Origin: JADGGM01 sp035277485
GTDB lineage: Bacteria; Gemmatimonadota; Gemmatimonadetes; Gemmatimonadales; Gemmatimonadaceae
DNA length: 64,000 bases
NCBI GenBank assembly: GCA_035277485.1
Contig: DATEKK010000226.1
Location: 35,272 to 99,271 of the forward strand
Reading direction: 5' to 3'
The notes beneath the pieces were generated by a model, which did not search any database, had not been told where the DNA came from, and saw only the letters and a list, made by a program, of their open reading frames with translations. The translations under genes were made by a program, and so were the position numbers. Shown here piece by piece: positions 9,177 through 17,671 of the stretch (position 1 is the stretch's first letter; each line of letters opens with the position of its first letter).

Positions 9177-9251
9177 GACGCCCTCGCGGCGGCCCGGGCC
9201 GCAAGGCGCATCGCGTCGATGCGCGCTATCGGAATCGCCATGCGCTCCTGC

Positions 9252-9905
9252 TCACGGGGCGGACACCAGGTCGGCCAGACGCTCCGCGAAGCTCGCGGCA
9301 AGTCCACGCGAAAATTTCGAGGCCGGGTCGCTCGAGACATCGGCCATCCACATGATGCGCGCTTGGCGTGCATCGAACACGACCAGGCGAACCACGGCGC
9401 GCTCTTCGCCGGGACCCGCGCCGACAAATCGCACTTCGATGGGAAACAACACGTACCGGCAATCATCCTCGAGCGCCACCAGAGTGCGGAGTTGAGAGGC
9501 CAGCGGCTCCGGCACCATGTCCGGAACATTCTTCATTGGTGGACGGAGCCATTCCGCCGCCAGGTCGTACACGTCCGGCGCATACGGCGCGTTTCGCCGA
9601 GCGTTCTCCGCCAACTGGTGCGGGAACACCCACATCCGCCCAATCCGGTCTCGATCGCGCAGCGCGAACGCGATCTCGCCGTCTACATCATCCAGAAACG
9701 CCTTCCGGTCGCTGATCTGCGCCGCCCAACCCAACGAGTCGTCCGTTCGCAGATAATGTGTCGGAATGACCAGCACGCGGCGCGTCGCATACGGCGCGAG
9801 CGGACGTCCGGCCGTCGGTGAGGTCTCATGTAATGACTGTGACGACACCCGCACGGCGCCAACGCACATGGCCACCATGCCGACGACCATCAGAAGCGGT
9901 TTCAC
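9252..9905 (-). CDS. Exported hypothetical protein
   Basis: I do not recognise the family. The 217-residue product begins with a lysine and a hydrophobic stretch (VKPLLMVVGMVAMCVGAVRV) ending near SSQS, a plausible signal peptide, so it should be periplasmic or outer-membrane associated. The body alternates hydrophobic strands with charged segments (RRVLVIPTHYLRTDDSLG, RDRDRIGRMWVFPHQLAE, CRYVLFPIEVRFVGAG), vaguely like proteins that compute or assemble on the periplasmic face. I chose the GTG at 9905 because AGGA lies five bases upstream; the first ATG would be at 9890. It is followed by the metallophosphoesterase after 75 bp and is divergent from cstA. Confidence 0.6.
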   Translation of the reverse strand: MKPLLMVVGMVAMCVGAVRVSSQSLHETSPTAGRPLAPYATRRVLVIPTHYLRTDDSLGWAAQISDRKAFLDDVDGEIAFALRDRDRIGRMWVFPHQLAENARRNAPYAPDVYDLAAEWLRPPMKNVPDMVPEPLASQLRTLVALEDDCRYVLFPIEVRFVGAGPGEERAVVRLVVFDARQARIMWMADVSSDPASKFSRGLAASFAERLADLVSAP

Positions 9906-10026
9906 GAAAGTCCTGGGCTGAGATGGGAGAAACTTACCTTGATGGAGACGATCCGTGCAGCACCGCGTCTCCGGCGCGCGCTCCCAACTCTTGTCGGCGG
10001 CTGGTGCGACGCGCAGAATCTCGGGC

Positions 10027-12060
10027 ATGAAGAAGGTCCTGTCCGCGACAGTCTGGATCGCAGTCGCCTGCTTGGGAGCCGGCTCGCTCGCCTGGCTCGC
10101 GCTGTCGCGCGGTGAAACCGTCAACGCCGCGTGGCTCATCACCGCGGCCGTGTGCACGTTCGCCGTCGGGTACCGGTTCTACTCCAAATTCATCGCCGCG
10201 CGCGTGTTCGCGCTCGACGCGCGCAGGCCGACCCCGGCAGTGCGCCTCGAGGACGGCCGCGACTTCGTCCCCACCAATCGGTGGATCGTGTTCGGTCACC
10301 ACTTCGCGGCGATCGCCGGCCCGGGGCCGCTCGTTGGGCCGACACTCGCCGCCCAATTCGGTTTTCTCCCCGGCGCGCTCTGGATCATCATCGGCGTCGT
10401 GCTCGGCGGCGCCGTTCAGGACTTCGTGATCCTGGCCGCTTCCGTGCGACGCGACGGCCGCACGCTGGGCCAGATGGCCAAGGATGAGATCGGTCCGACC
10501 GCCGGCTTCACCGCGCTCGTGGCCGTCCTCGGCATCATGATCATCCTGATCTCGGTGCTGGGGCTCGTGGTGGTCAACGCGCTCAAGGCCAGCCCGTGGG
10601 GCACGGTGACGATCGGCCTCACCATCCCGATCGCGCTTCTGTTAGGCATCTACCTGCGATGGATCCGCCCGGGACGCGTGCTCGAGGCGACCCTGTTGGG
10701 ACTCGTGCTCCTCGCCGTTGCCCTGTACGCGGGCCAGTGGGTAGCCGCCAACCCGTCGCTCGCGCCGCTCTTCACGCTCGACGCGAAGACGCTCGCCATC
10801 CTCGTCATGGCCTACAGCTTCGCCGCGTCGGTCGTACCGGTGTGGCTGCTGCTCGCGCCGCGCGACTACCTGTCGGCCTTCGTGAAGATCGGCGTCGTGG
10901 TGGCGCTTGCGTTAGGCATCGTGATCGTGCTGCCGCCGCTCCAGATGCCGTCGCTCACGCGGTTCGTCGACGGCACCGGCCCCATCTTCGCCGGCAAAGT
11001 ATTTCCATTCGCGTTCATCACCATCGCCTGCGGCGCCATCTCGGGCTTCCACGCGCTCATCGCATCGGGCACCACACCCAAACTGCTCGAGCGCGAACCC
11101 GACGCGCGTCCGATCGGCTATGGCGGCATGCTGATGGAAGCGCTCGTCGGCGTCATGGCCCTCATCGCCGCCTGCGTGCTGACGCCCGGCGTCTACTTCG
11201 CGATCAATGCGCCGTCGGGCCTACTCGGACCAACCGCCGCGAGCGCCGCGCACGCAATCTCGGCGTGGGGCTTCACGCTCGACCCGGCCGCGATGCAACA
11301 CCTCGCCTCCCAGGTCGGCGAAACCTCACTCCTGTCTCGTACCGGCGGCGCGCCGAGTCTCGCCGTCGGCATGGCGCAATTGTTCACGGGATTATTGGGC
11401 GGCTCCGAGGCGATGGCGCTCTGGTATCATTTCGCCATCATGTTCGAGGCGCTCTTCATCCTCACCACGCTCGATGCGGGCACCCGGGTCGGCCGCTTCA
11501 TGCTCCAGGACCTGGGCCGTCACGTCTGGGAACCGTTCGGCCGCGTGTCGTGGTATCCTGCCGTCGTCCTGTCCAGCGCAACCTTCGTGGCGATGTGGGG
11601 CCACTTTCTGTGGCAGGGCGTCATCGACCCGTTAGGCGGCATCAATTCTCTCTGGCCGCTGTTCGGCATCTCCAACCAGTTGCTGGCCGCGGTCGCGCTG
11701 TGCGTCGGGACCACGGTGATCATCAAAAACGGGAAGGCGCGCTACGCCTGGGTCACACTCGCGCCGCTCGCCTGGCTCGTGGTGGTCACGCTCACCGCGG
11801 GCTGGCAGAAGATCTTCTCGCCAAGTCCGCGCCTCGGCTTTCTTTCGCACGCGCGCACGCTCGCGCAGGGAGCGCAGGCCGCCGACACCGGCCGCCTCAT
11901 CTTCAACGACCGGCTCGATGCCGCGGTCGCCGCGTTCTTCATGATCGCCGTCGTCGTGATTCTGTTCGAGTCGGCGCGCGAATGGTTTCTCGTGTTGCGC
12001 GGTGACAGACCGGCCGCCAGCACCGAAGTGCCGTTCGAGCCGACCGCCCTCGCATCGTGA
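10027..12060 (+). CDS. cstA: CstA-family carbon starvation protein / pyruvate-peptide transporter
   Basis: A 677-residue polytopic inner-membrane protein of the CstA/BtsT family, which imports pyruvate and is linked to peptide use on starvation. The conserved N-terminal region is plain: VPTNRWIVFGHHFAAIAGPG followed by PLVGPTLAAQFGFLPG, GAVQDFVILAASVRRDGRTL, and the GAISGFHALIASGTTPK loop. Many hydrophobic helices follow to the end. I chose ATG 10027 (MKKVLS) because the upstream frame lacks membrane character. The accessory gene ybdD, normally next to cstA, is found at 14458 with an S9 peptidase gene in between. Confidence 0.95.
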   Translation: MKKVLSATVWIAVACLGAGSLAWLALSRGETVNAAWLITAAVCTFAVGYRFYSKFIAARVFALDARRPTPAVRLEDGRDFVPTNRWIVFGHHFAAIAGPGPLVGPTLAAQFGFLPGALWIIIGVVLGGAVQDFVILAASVRRDGRTLGQMAKDEIGPTAGFTALVAVLGIMIILISVLGLVVVNALKASPWGTVTIGLTIPIALLLGIYLRWIRPGRVLEATLLGLVLLAVALYAGQWVAANPSLAPLFTLDAKTLAILVMAYSFAASVVPVWLLLAPRDYLSAFVKIGVVVALALGIVIVLPPLQMPSLTRFVDGTGPIFAGKVFPFAFITIACGAISGFHALIASGTTPKLLEREPDARPIGYGGMLMEALVGVMALIAACVLTPGVYFAINAPSGLLGPTAASAAHAISAWGFTLDPAAMQHLASQVGETSLLSRTGGAPSLAVGMAQLFTGLLGGSEAMALWYHFAIMFEALFILTTLDAGTRVGRFMLQDLGRHVWEPFGRVSWYPAVVLSSATFVAMWGHFLWQGVIDPLGGINSLWPLFGISNQLLAAVALCVGTTVIIKNGKARYAWVTLAPLAWLVVVTLTAGWQKIFSPSPRLGFLSHARTLAQGAQAADTGRLIFNDRLDAAVAAFFMIAVVVILFESAREWFLVLRGDRPAASTEVPFEPTALAS

Positions 12061-12079
12061 CTCAACCTTCGCTTTGACC

Positions 12080-14461
12080 ATGCGCCCCCGCCCTCGCATC
12101 CGTCCGCACCCGCTTGTGACGCTCGTCCTCGTGGCCGCCGCCGCGTTCTCGCCGGCTCCGTTAGGCGCACAGGATTCGTCCACCTTCGCGCTCACCATCC
12201 CGAGCATCATGCGCGGCGACGAAGTCGTCGGCCGGATGCCCGAGCGCATCCGATGGTCGCCCGACAGCCGCTGGATCTACTTCTACTGGCTGCCGCCCGG
12301 CAGCGATTGGCGCGACCCGCTCGCGCCGTACCGCGTCCGCGCCCAGGCCGGGGCCAAGCCCGAGCGCCTAACGGACGCGCAGATGGACAGCTTGGGCCCC
12401 ATCGTCGAGCCCGGCAGCCTGTCGCACGATGGCCGCCTGCGCGCCGTCGCCTACCAGGGCGACATCTACGTCATCGATCTCAAGACGCAGACGGCTCGGC
12501 GCCTCACCAACACGCAGGCGCGCGAAGCCGACCCGCAATTCGGCGTCGGCGATGATCTCGTCTACTTCACGCGCGACGACAACGTGTTCGCGGCCGATCT
12601 GCGTTCCGGGCTCGTCCAACAGCTCACCGACGTGCGCCCCGGCTCCGCGCCCAAGGAAGACTCGGCCAACACGCCCATGCAGAAGGCGCTCGAGGGCGAC
12701 CAGAAGCGCCTCTTTCAGGTCATCCGCGACGAATATCGCGCCGACAGCATCGCGAAAGCGGAGAAAGCCCGCGCCGAGGGCATTCGCGGCAAGCCGCTCT
12801 ATCTGCTCAAGGACGAGCGCGTGAGCCAGCTCGCCGTTTCGCCTAACGGAAAAGCGGTACTGCTCATCACCCGCATCAACTCCGAGCGCTCGCGCTCCAC
12901 CGAAGTGCCCAAGTGGGTCACCAAGAGCGGCTACGTCGAAGACATCAAAGGCCGCGACAAAGTGGGCGACAGCCAGGACTCGGGCCGCGTCGCGCTCGTG
13001 AGCCTGCCATCCGGCAACGCGCGCTGGCTGCACGCGATACCCGGCGACTCAGTAGCCAACCCCGGCCTCATTCGGATGCTCGGCTGGAACGACGATGGGT
13101 CGCGCGCGCTCCTCTTCACCGTCCGGTCCGACTACAAGGAGCGCTACCTCGAGACTGTCGCCGCCGACGGCCGCATGGACACCGTGGACGTCCTGCGCGA
13201 CACGGCCTGGATCGAAGGTCCATGCTTCGGTTGTGGCGGCTGGTACGATAACGACAAGCGCCTGTGGTTCGTCTCCGAGGCCGACGGTTGGGCGCACATC
13301 TACACGGTGAACGCCGACGGCTCGGACCGTACGCAGCTCACCAAGGGCAAATGGGAAGTGCTCGACGCGGACCTCTCGCCCGACAAGAAGTGGTTCTGGA
13401 TGCATACGAGCGAGCCGTCGCCGTACGAGCGCCAGTTCTATCGCATGGCCGTCACCGGCGGCGCACGCGAGCGCATCACGGAAACCAAAGGCGGGCACGA
13501 CGTCACCGTTTCGCCTAACGGTCAGGTGCTGGCCGACGTGTACTCGACGTCCAACCGGCCGCCCGAGCTGTTCGTCGCGCCGTTCCGCTCCGGTTCGAGC
13601 ATGGCACAACTCACCGTGTCGCCCACCAAGGCGTGGCTCGCGTACCACTGGGTCGACCCCCAGATCATCCAGATCCCGGCCTCCGACGGCGTGATGGTTC
13701 CCGCGCGCATCTACCGCCCGCAGGACGTGGGCGCTCAGCCTAACGGAGCCGCCGTGATCTTCGTCCACGGCGCCGGCTACCTGCACAACGTCGTCGACTA
13801 TTGGTCCAGCTACTATCACGAGTACATGTTCAACCAGTTCCTCGCGACCAAGGGCTACGTCGTCTTGGACGAGGACTATCGCGGCTCCGCCGGCTACGGG
13901 CGCGATTGGCGCGTCGCCGTCTACCGGCACATGGGCGGACGCGATCTCCAGGATGAAGTCGATGCCTCCCGCTACCTCGGCAGCAAGTTCGGCATCCCGC
14001 CCGAGCGCGTCGGCATCTACGGCGGGAGCTACGGCGGCTTCATGACCCTCATGGCCATGTTCACCGAACCGAAGCACTTCGGCGCCGGCGCGGCACTCCG
14101 CGCGGTCACCGACTGGGCGCACTACAACCACTGGTACACGTCGCGGATTCTCAACCTGCCCGACAAGGACACGGTCGCGTACCACCAGTCGTCGCCGATT
14201 TACTTCGCCCAGGGCCTCGAGGGACCGCTGCTCATGTGCCACGGCATGGTCGACACGAACGTCGAGTTCGAGGACATCGTTCGCCTAACGGAACGCCTCA
14301 TCGAGCTCGGCAAGACCAACTGGCAGCTCGCGCCGTATCCGGTGGAGAATCACGGGTTCGTGCGGCCCTCGTCGTGGACCGACGAGTACTCGCGCATCTT
14401 CGCGCTGTTCGAGCGGACGATCGGCCACAGCAGTGCGGCCGTTACATCGGGGGCGAAATGA
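12080..14461 (+). CDS. Exported S9 family prolyl oligopeptidase / dipeptidyl-peptidase IV-like
   Basis: A 793-residue serine peptidase. The N-terminus MRPRPRIRPHPL, a hydrophobic stretch and APLGAQ form a signal peptide, so the enzyme acts outside the inner membrane. Residues about 60-540 look like a WD/beta-propeller with repeated SPDxRW and SPNGK strands. The C-terminal alpha/beta hydrolase has the nucleophile elbow IYGGSYGGFMTLM, an acid in GMVDTNVEFED and the histidine in VENHGFV. It should release short peptides from larger ones. It lies 19 bp after cstA and overlaps ybdD as ATGA, so it is embedded in the transporter operon. Confidence 0.93.
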   Translation: MRPRPRIRPHPLVTLVLVAAAAFSPAPLGAQDSSTFALTIPSIMRGDEVVGRMPERIRWSPDSRWIYFYWLPPGSDWRDPLAPYRVRAQAGAKPERLTDAQMDSLGPIVEPGSLSHDGRLRAVAYQGDIYVIDLKTQTARRLTNTQAREADPQFGVGDDLVYFTRDDNVFAADLRSGLVQQLTDVRPGSAPKEDSANTPMQKALEGDQKRLFQVIRDEYRADSIAKAEKARAEGIRGKPLYLLKDERVSQLAVSPNGKAVLLITRINSERSRSTEVPKWVTKSGYVEDIKGRDKVGDSQDSGRVALVSLPSGNARWLHAIPGDSVANPGLIRMLGWNDDGSRALLFTVRSDYKERYLETVAADGRMDTVDVLRDTAWIEGPCFGCGGWYDNDKRLWFVSEADGWAHIYTVNADGSDRTQLTKGKWEVLDADLSPDKKWFWMHTSEPSPYERQFYRMAVTGGARERITETKGGHDVTVSPNGQVLADVYSTSNRPPELFVAPFRSGSSMAQLTVSPTKAWLAYHWVDPQIIQIPASDGVMVPARIYRPQDVGAQPNGAAVIFVHGAGYLHNVVDYWSSYYHEYMFNQFLATKGYVVLDEDYRGSAGYGRDWRVAVYRHMGGRDLQDEVDASRYLGSKFGIPPERVGIYGGSYGGFMTLMAMFTEPKHFGAGAALRAVTDWAHYNHWYTSRILNLPDKDTVAYHQSSPIYFAQGLEGPLLMCHGMVDTNVEFEDIVRLTERLIELGKTNWQLAPYPVENHGFVRPSSWTDEYSRIFALFERTIGHSSAAVTSGAK

Positions 14462-14655
14462 TGAGCCTAACCCTCCGCGACCGTCTCGCCGCGGCCGCGC
14501 GCGTCGCGCGCACCATTGTGGGCGCGCCGGACTACGAGCGCTACCTCGCCCACATGCGGCAGCGGCATCCCGCCCAACGGCCGCTCACGCGCGACGAATT
14601 CGCGCGCGCCCGCATGGACGATCGATACAACCGGCCCGGCGCGCGCTGCTGCTGA
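14458..14655 (+). CDS. ybdD: YbdD/YjiX family (DUF466) CstA accessory protein
   Basis: A 65-residue protein matching E. coli YbdD in layout: a short N-terminal helix, GAPDYERYLAHMRQRHP, PLTRDEFARARMDDRYN and the invariant C-terminal GARCC. YbdD/YjiX are small partners required by CstA/BtsT-type transporters. Two ATG codons stand in tandem (14458 and 14461), and the first overlaps the peptidase stop. Finding it after the S9 peptidase gene indicates one transcript cstA-peptidase-ybdD. Confidence 0.93.
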   Translation: MMSLTLRDRLAAAARVARTIVGAPDYERYLAHMRQRHPAQRPLTRDEFARARMDDRYNRPGARCC

Positions 14656-14666
14656 TACGCAAGGAA

Positions 14667-14920
14667 AGGGAAGCGGGAAGCGCTCGCTGACGCTCGCTGG
14701 GGGAAGCGCTGCGCTGGGGGAAGCGGCGGCGACGCCGCCTGGGGGATCGGAACAACATCAGTGTCTCTGGCTGGAGAGTGCCGGTTTGCGCGGCGTCGCT
14801 CCCGGGACTCCAGTCGTGCAGACCATCGATGTTGTTCCACTCCCTCAGGCGGCGTCGCCGCCGCTTCCCCCAGCGCAGCGCTTCCCCCAGCGAGCGTCAG
14901 CGAGCGCTTCCCGCTTCCCT
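14667..14920. repeat. 93-bp near-perfect inverted repeat (giant hairpin)
   Basis: The left arm 14667-14759 and right arm 14828-14920 are inverted copies: the first 75 bases of each arm match without error and the full 93 match at 90 positions. The 68-base loop contains a small inner pair CTGGAG/CTCCAG. The arms themselves hold short direct repeats of CGCTCGCTG type and GGGGGAAGCG. The element fills the gap between convergent ybdD (ends 14655) and the YVTN gene (ends 14929). It could be a strong bidirectional terminator, a MITE or REP-like mobile hairpin, or an RNA. I see no ORF worth calling in it. Confidence 0.9.
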
Positions 14921-14928
14921 CGTTGTCC

Positions 14929-16023
14929 CTAGTGCGAGATGACCACGCCCCACGGCGAATCCCCCGCCGGAATCGTCTTCACGACTTTGTTCGTCGCCGC
15001 ATCGATGATCGCGATGTCGTTGGACGGTCCGTTCGCCGTGTAGATCTTCGACCCGTCCGCCGTTACCGCGACGCCCCACGGACGCTTGGGGTCCGGGATC
15101 GTCGCCACCACGGAATCGTTCGCCGTCGCGATCACCTCCAACGTCGCGCCGCGCCCCGTCGTGATGTACACGAACTTCCCGTCCGGCGAGATCGCTGACC
15201 CCATTGGCTTCGCGCCCGGCGTCGTCTTCGTGAGATCGAGCGTCTTGAGCACCTTGTGGGTCTTCACGTCGACGACCGACACGTTGCCGCCCACCTCCGC
15301 CGGCACGTAGCCCTTCGACCCGTCGGGCGCGAAGATCACCGAGCGGGGACGCTTCCCGACCTTGATCGTCGCAACCGCTTTGTTCGATGCGACGTCGATC
15401 ACCGTGACGGTTCCCTTCCCCTCGCTCGTCACCCACGCCTCTTTGCCGTCCGGCGTGATCTTCACACCCTCAGGCTCTGAACCCACTTTCACCGTCGCGA
15501 CCGATTTCCCGTCGGACATGTCGAGCACCGTCGCGGTGCCGGCGTCTTCGTTAGACACGTAGATGAACTTCCCGTCCGGTGTGATGTCGAAGTTCTCGGG
15601 GTCGTGACCGCCCTGGAGACGCCGCACGCTGTCGGTCGACAGGTCCACCAAAGCAATGCCATCCTTGGACCGGTCCGGCGGCGGCAGCTTCGACTCATCC
15701 ACGCCCGGCCCGCCGATCGGCGACCCGCTCACCGCCACCACCAGCGTGTTGCCGTCCGGCGTTAGGCGCACGCCGCGCGGCCGCTGGCCGGCGTCGATCG
15801 TTTTCACGACGGAGTCTTTCGCGGCGTCGATCACCGTGATCTTGTTGCCGCGCTCGTCGGAGACGTACACGAGCATCGACGGCGCACTCGCCGCCGCGGG
15901 CGCCGCCGCCGTCGATTCGGCCCCCGCCGCTGGCTTCTTCTCGCCGCCCGAGCACGCCGCCACCATCAACCCGCCCGCCACGATGCCACTGCCTAACGAA
16001 AGGCCGCGCCACGTTCCACGCAT
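14929..16023 (-). CDS. YVTN-repeat beta-propeller lipoprotein
   Basis: A 364-residue lipoprotein. After MRGTWRGL a hydrophobic stretch ends in the lipobox VAAC (SGG follows), then an Ala/Pro-rich linker. The rest is seven or so repeats of about 40 residues with the pattern VxVID...VVATIKVGxxPxGVxxTPDGxxxYVTN, a seven-bladed propeller. An AAGGAG ribosome site seven bases before the ATG fixes the start. It should be anchored to the periplasmic or outer face of the outer membrane. Function is unknown; YVTN proteins bind partners or metals, and no catalytic residues are evident. Confidence 0.88.
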   Translation of the reverse strand: MRGTWRGLSLGSGIVAGGLMVAACSGGEKKPAAGAESTAAAPAAASAPSMLVYVSDERGNKITVIDAAKDSVVKTIDAGQRPRGVRLTPDGNTLVVAVSGSPIGGPGVDESKLPPPDRSKDGIALVDLSTDSVRRLQGGHDPENFDITPDGKFIYVSNEDAGTATVLDMSDGKSVATVKVGSEPEGVKITPDGKEAWVTSEGKGTVTVIDVASNKAVATIKVGKRPRSVIFAPDGSKGYVPAEVGGNVSVVDVKTHKVLKTLDLTKTTPGAKPMGSAISPDGKFVYITTGRGATLEVIATANDSVVATIPDPKRPWGVAVTADGSKIYTANGPSNDIAIIDAATNKVVKTIPAGDSPWGVVISH

Positions 16024-16081
16024 CTCGAGTCTCCTTGCTGAAGTACGGGTGCTCCCCTGGCACCCGCTCGCGCCGGTCCAG

Positions 16082-17671
16082 CTACGCGAGCCCCATTCCC
16101 CACCGGGCCAACGCCGTCGGATATCCGCCGTATCGTAGCAGCTCGCTATGGAATCGCAGCAGCGAAAACCCGCCATCGCCGCCCCACGCGCTGCGCGCAT
16201 CATCACGAAGCCGCTCGATCTCGCGCCGCCCAACGACGAAACATGACATGAGCGTCGGATGCGCCGCCACGCGCATCACCTCCGCACGCGCCGCGGCCTC
16301 GTCCATGCCGAGCTCATCGCGCAAACGACGCTCGGCCGCCCACAGGTGCAGGGTCTTGGTGTGAACCGCCACATCGATGATCGCGCGAAGCGTTCGCCAT
16401 AGGACATCGCGCGCGTGAAGCAGCCGGGCGGCCGGCGTCGCGAAGAACCCCGCGTCCGCCATCATCCCCTCGCAGTAATACGCCCACCCCTCGCGCGCCG
16501 CGTCGCTCCACAACACGCGTCGCACCACGCGATCCAATTCATTCGCGCTCACGGTGTGCTGATGATGCCCGGGAACGGCTTCGTGCACCACCACGCTCGC
16601 GATGTCCGACCTCCGATGCGCGCACGTCGCCGCCGAGTGCGGCATCGTGATGTACAGCGTGCCCGCGTGCGATGGCGCGAATGCGCCCGGTCCGTCGTAC
16701 GCCGTGAACGGCACCAGCGGCTGCAAGTACGCCGGCGTAGCCCGGACGCGAACCGGCGGCGTCACCACGTGCACCAAGCCGTGCTCGGCTGCGAACCGCC
16801 GCGCCTCGTCCATTGCGTCCGCGTAGGCGCCGAACAGCGATGCCGAAGGCGGCGCGTCGCCACTCACGCGCTCGACCACCTCGCGCCATGGCGTGCCCGG
16901 CGCAACGGCCGCGGCCGCGGCCTCGACGCCCTGCTGTGCCTCCGCATACGCGCGCTCTGCCCAACGGAGCAGTTGATCCGCGCCGTCCTGGATCATGTGT
17001 GCCGTGTGCAGCCGCCGCTCGAACACGTCGCGTCCCACGCCCACGGTGTCGCGCGCGCGCTCCTCCATCATCGCCAGCGCATCGCCGAACCGCTCGAGCG
17101 ACTCGATCGCCGCGTCGTGCGCCGATGCCACCTCCGCATCGGTGCCTAACGGACCGAGCGCCTCACGCACCTCCTCGCGGAGCAGGGCCAGCCCGCCCGG
17201 CAGCATTGCCGCCGCCGTGCCTAACAATGGGCGTTCGGGTTGCACCAGTGCGTCGGCCGCGGCGCTCAGAAACTCCGGCAGCGCGCGCAGCCGCGACACC
17301 AGAGCCACCGCGCGCTCGCGCGCATCCACGTCATCGGCGGCCAGCCGATACAAACCGTCCAGCGCATGGCGCACGTGAAAGGTGGGATCATGGGCGAACG
17401 GGCGCTCGCGCTCGAGCCACGATTGGAGCTGCCGCGCGTCGTGCAGCACCGCCGTCTGATCGATTTCGTCGTCCAGCGTATCCGCGGACGCTTCCTCGAG
17501 CGCGCCGGTGTAGCTGCGTAAGGCGGCAATGTGCGCGCGCACCGACACGGCGTCGAACGCGCCATACATCCCGTCGAGCTCGCGCCGGCCCGCGCGCGTC
17601 CCCTCGACGGGATCGATCCGGTATCGAAGGTCGAGATATCCCTCGAAGACCTGGGCGAGCGGTGCCGTCAC
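16082..17671 (-). CDS. DUF885 family protein (putative zinc metallopeptidase)
   Basis: A 529-residue DUF885 protein. The metal-binding motif is VVVHEAVPGHHQH, preceded by GTLYITMPH and followed by EGWAYYCEGMMADAGFF and RAIIDVAVHTKTL, all hallmarks of this family. Members are predicted metallopeptidases with a long helical body. There is no signal peptide here, unlike many DUF885 proteins. The GTG start at 17671 overlaps the stop of the LeuA-like gene (GTGA). The open frame runs much further upstream, but that is the shadow of its neighbour. Confidence 0.88.
   Translation of the reverse strand: MTAPLAQVFEGYLDLRYRIDPVEGTRAGRRELDGMYGAFDAVSVRAHIAALRSYTGALEEASADTLDDEIDQTAVLHDARQLQSWLERERPFAHDPTFHVRHALDGLYRLAADDVDARERAVALVSRLRALPEFLSAAADALVQPERPLLGTAAAMLPGGLALLREEVREALGPLGTDAEVASAHDAAIESLERFGDALAMMEERARDTVGVGRDVFERRLHTAHMIQDGADQLLRWAERAYAEAQQGVEAAAAAVAPGTPWREVVERVSGDAPPSASLFGAYADAMDEARRFAAEHGLVHVVTPPVRVRATPAYLQPLVPFTAYDGPGAFAPSHAGTLYITMPHSAATCAHRRSDIASVVVHEAVPGHHQHTVSANELDRVVRRVLWSDAAREGWAYYCEGMMADAGFFATPAARLLHARDVLWRTLRAIIDVAVHTKTLHLWAAERRLRDELGMDEAAARAEVMRVAAHPTLMSCFVVGRREIERLRDDARSAWGGDGGFSLLRFHSELLRYGGYPTALARWGMGLA

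Noticed and set aside
10596..12005. 469-codon open frame inside cstA
   Set aside because: Arg/His-rich composition with no hydrophobic core; cstA in the overlapping frame is clearly real.
13049..14242. 397-codon antisense frame opposite the S9 peptidase
   Set aside because: Antisense shadow with biased composition; no ribosome site or conserved motifs.
14516..14932. Open frames running through the 93-bp inverted repeat
   Set aside because: Both strands give the same Pro/Ala/Ser-rich text because of the inverted repeat; it is a product of the repeat, not a gene.
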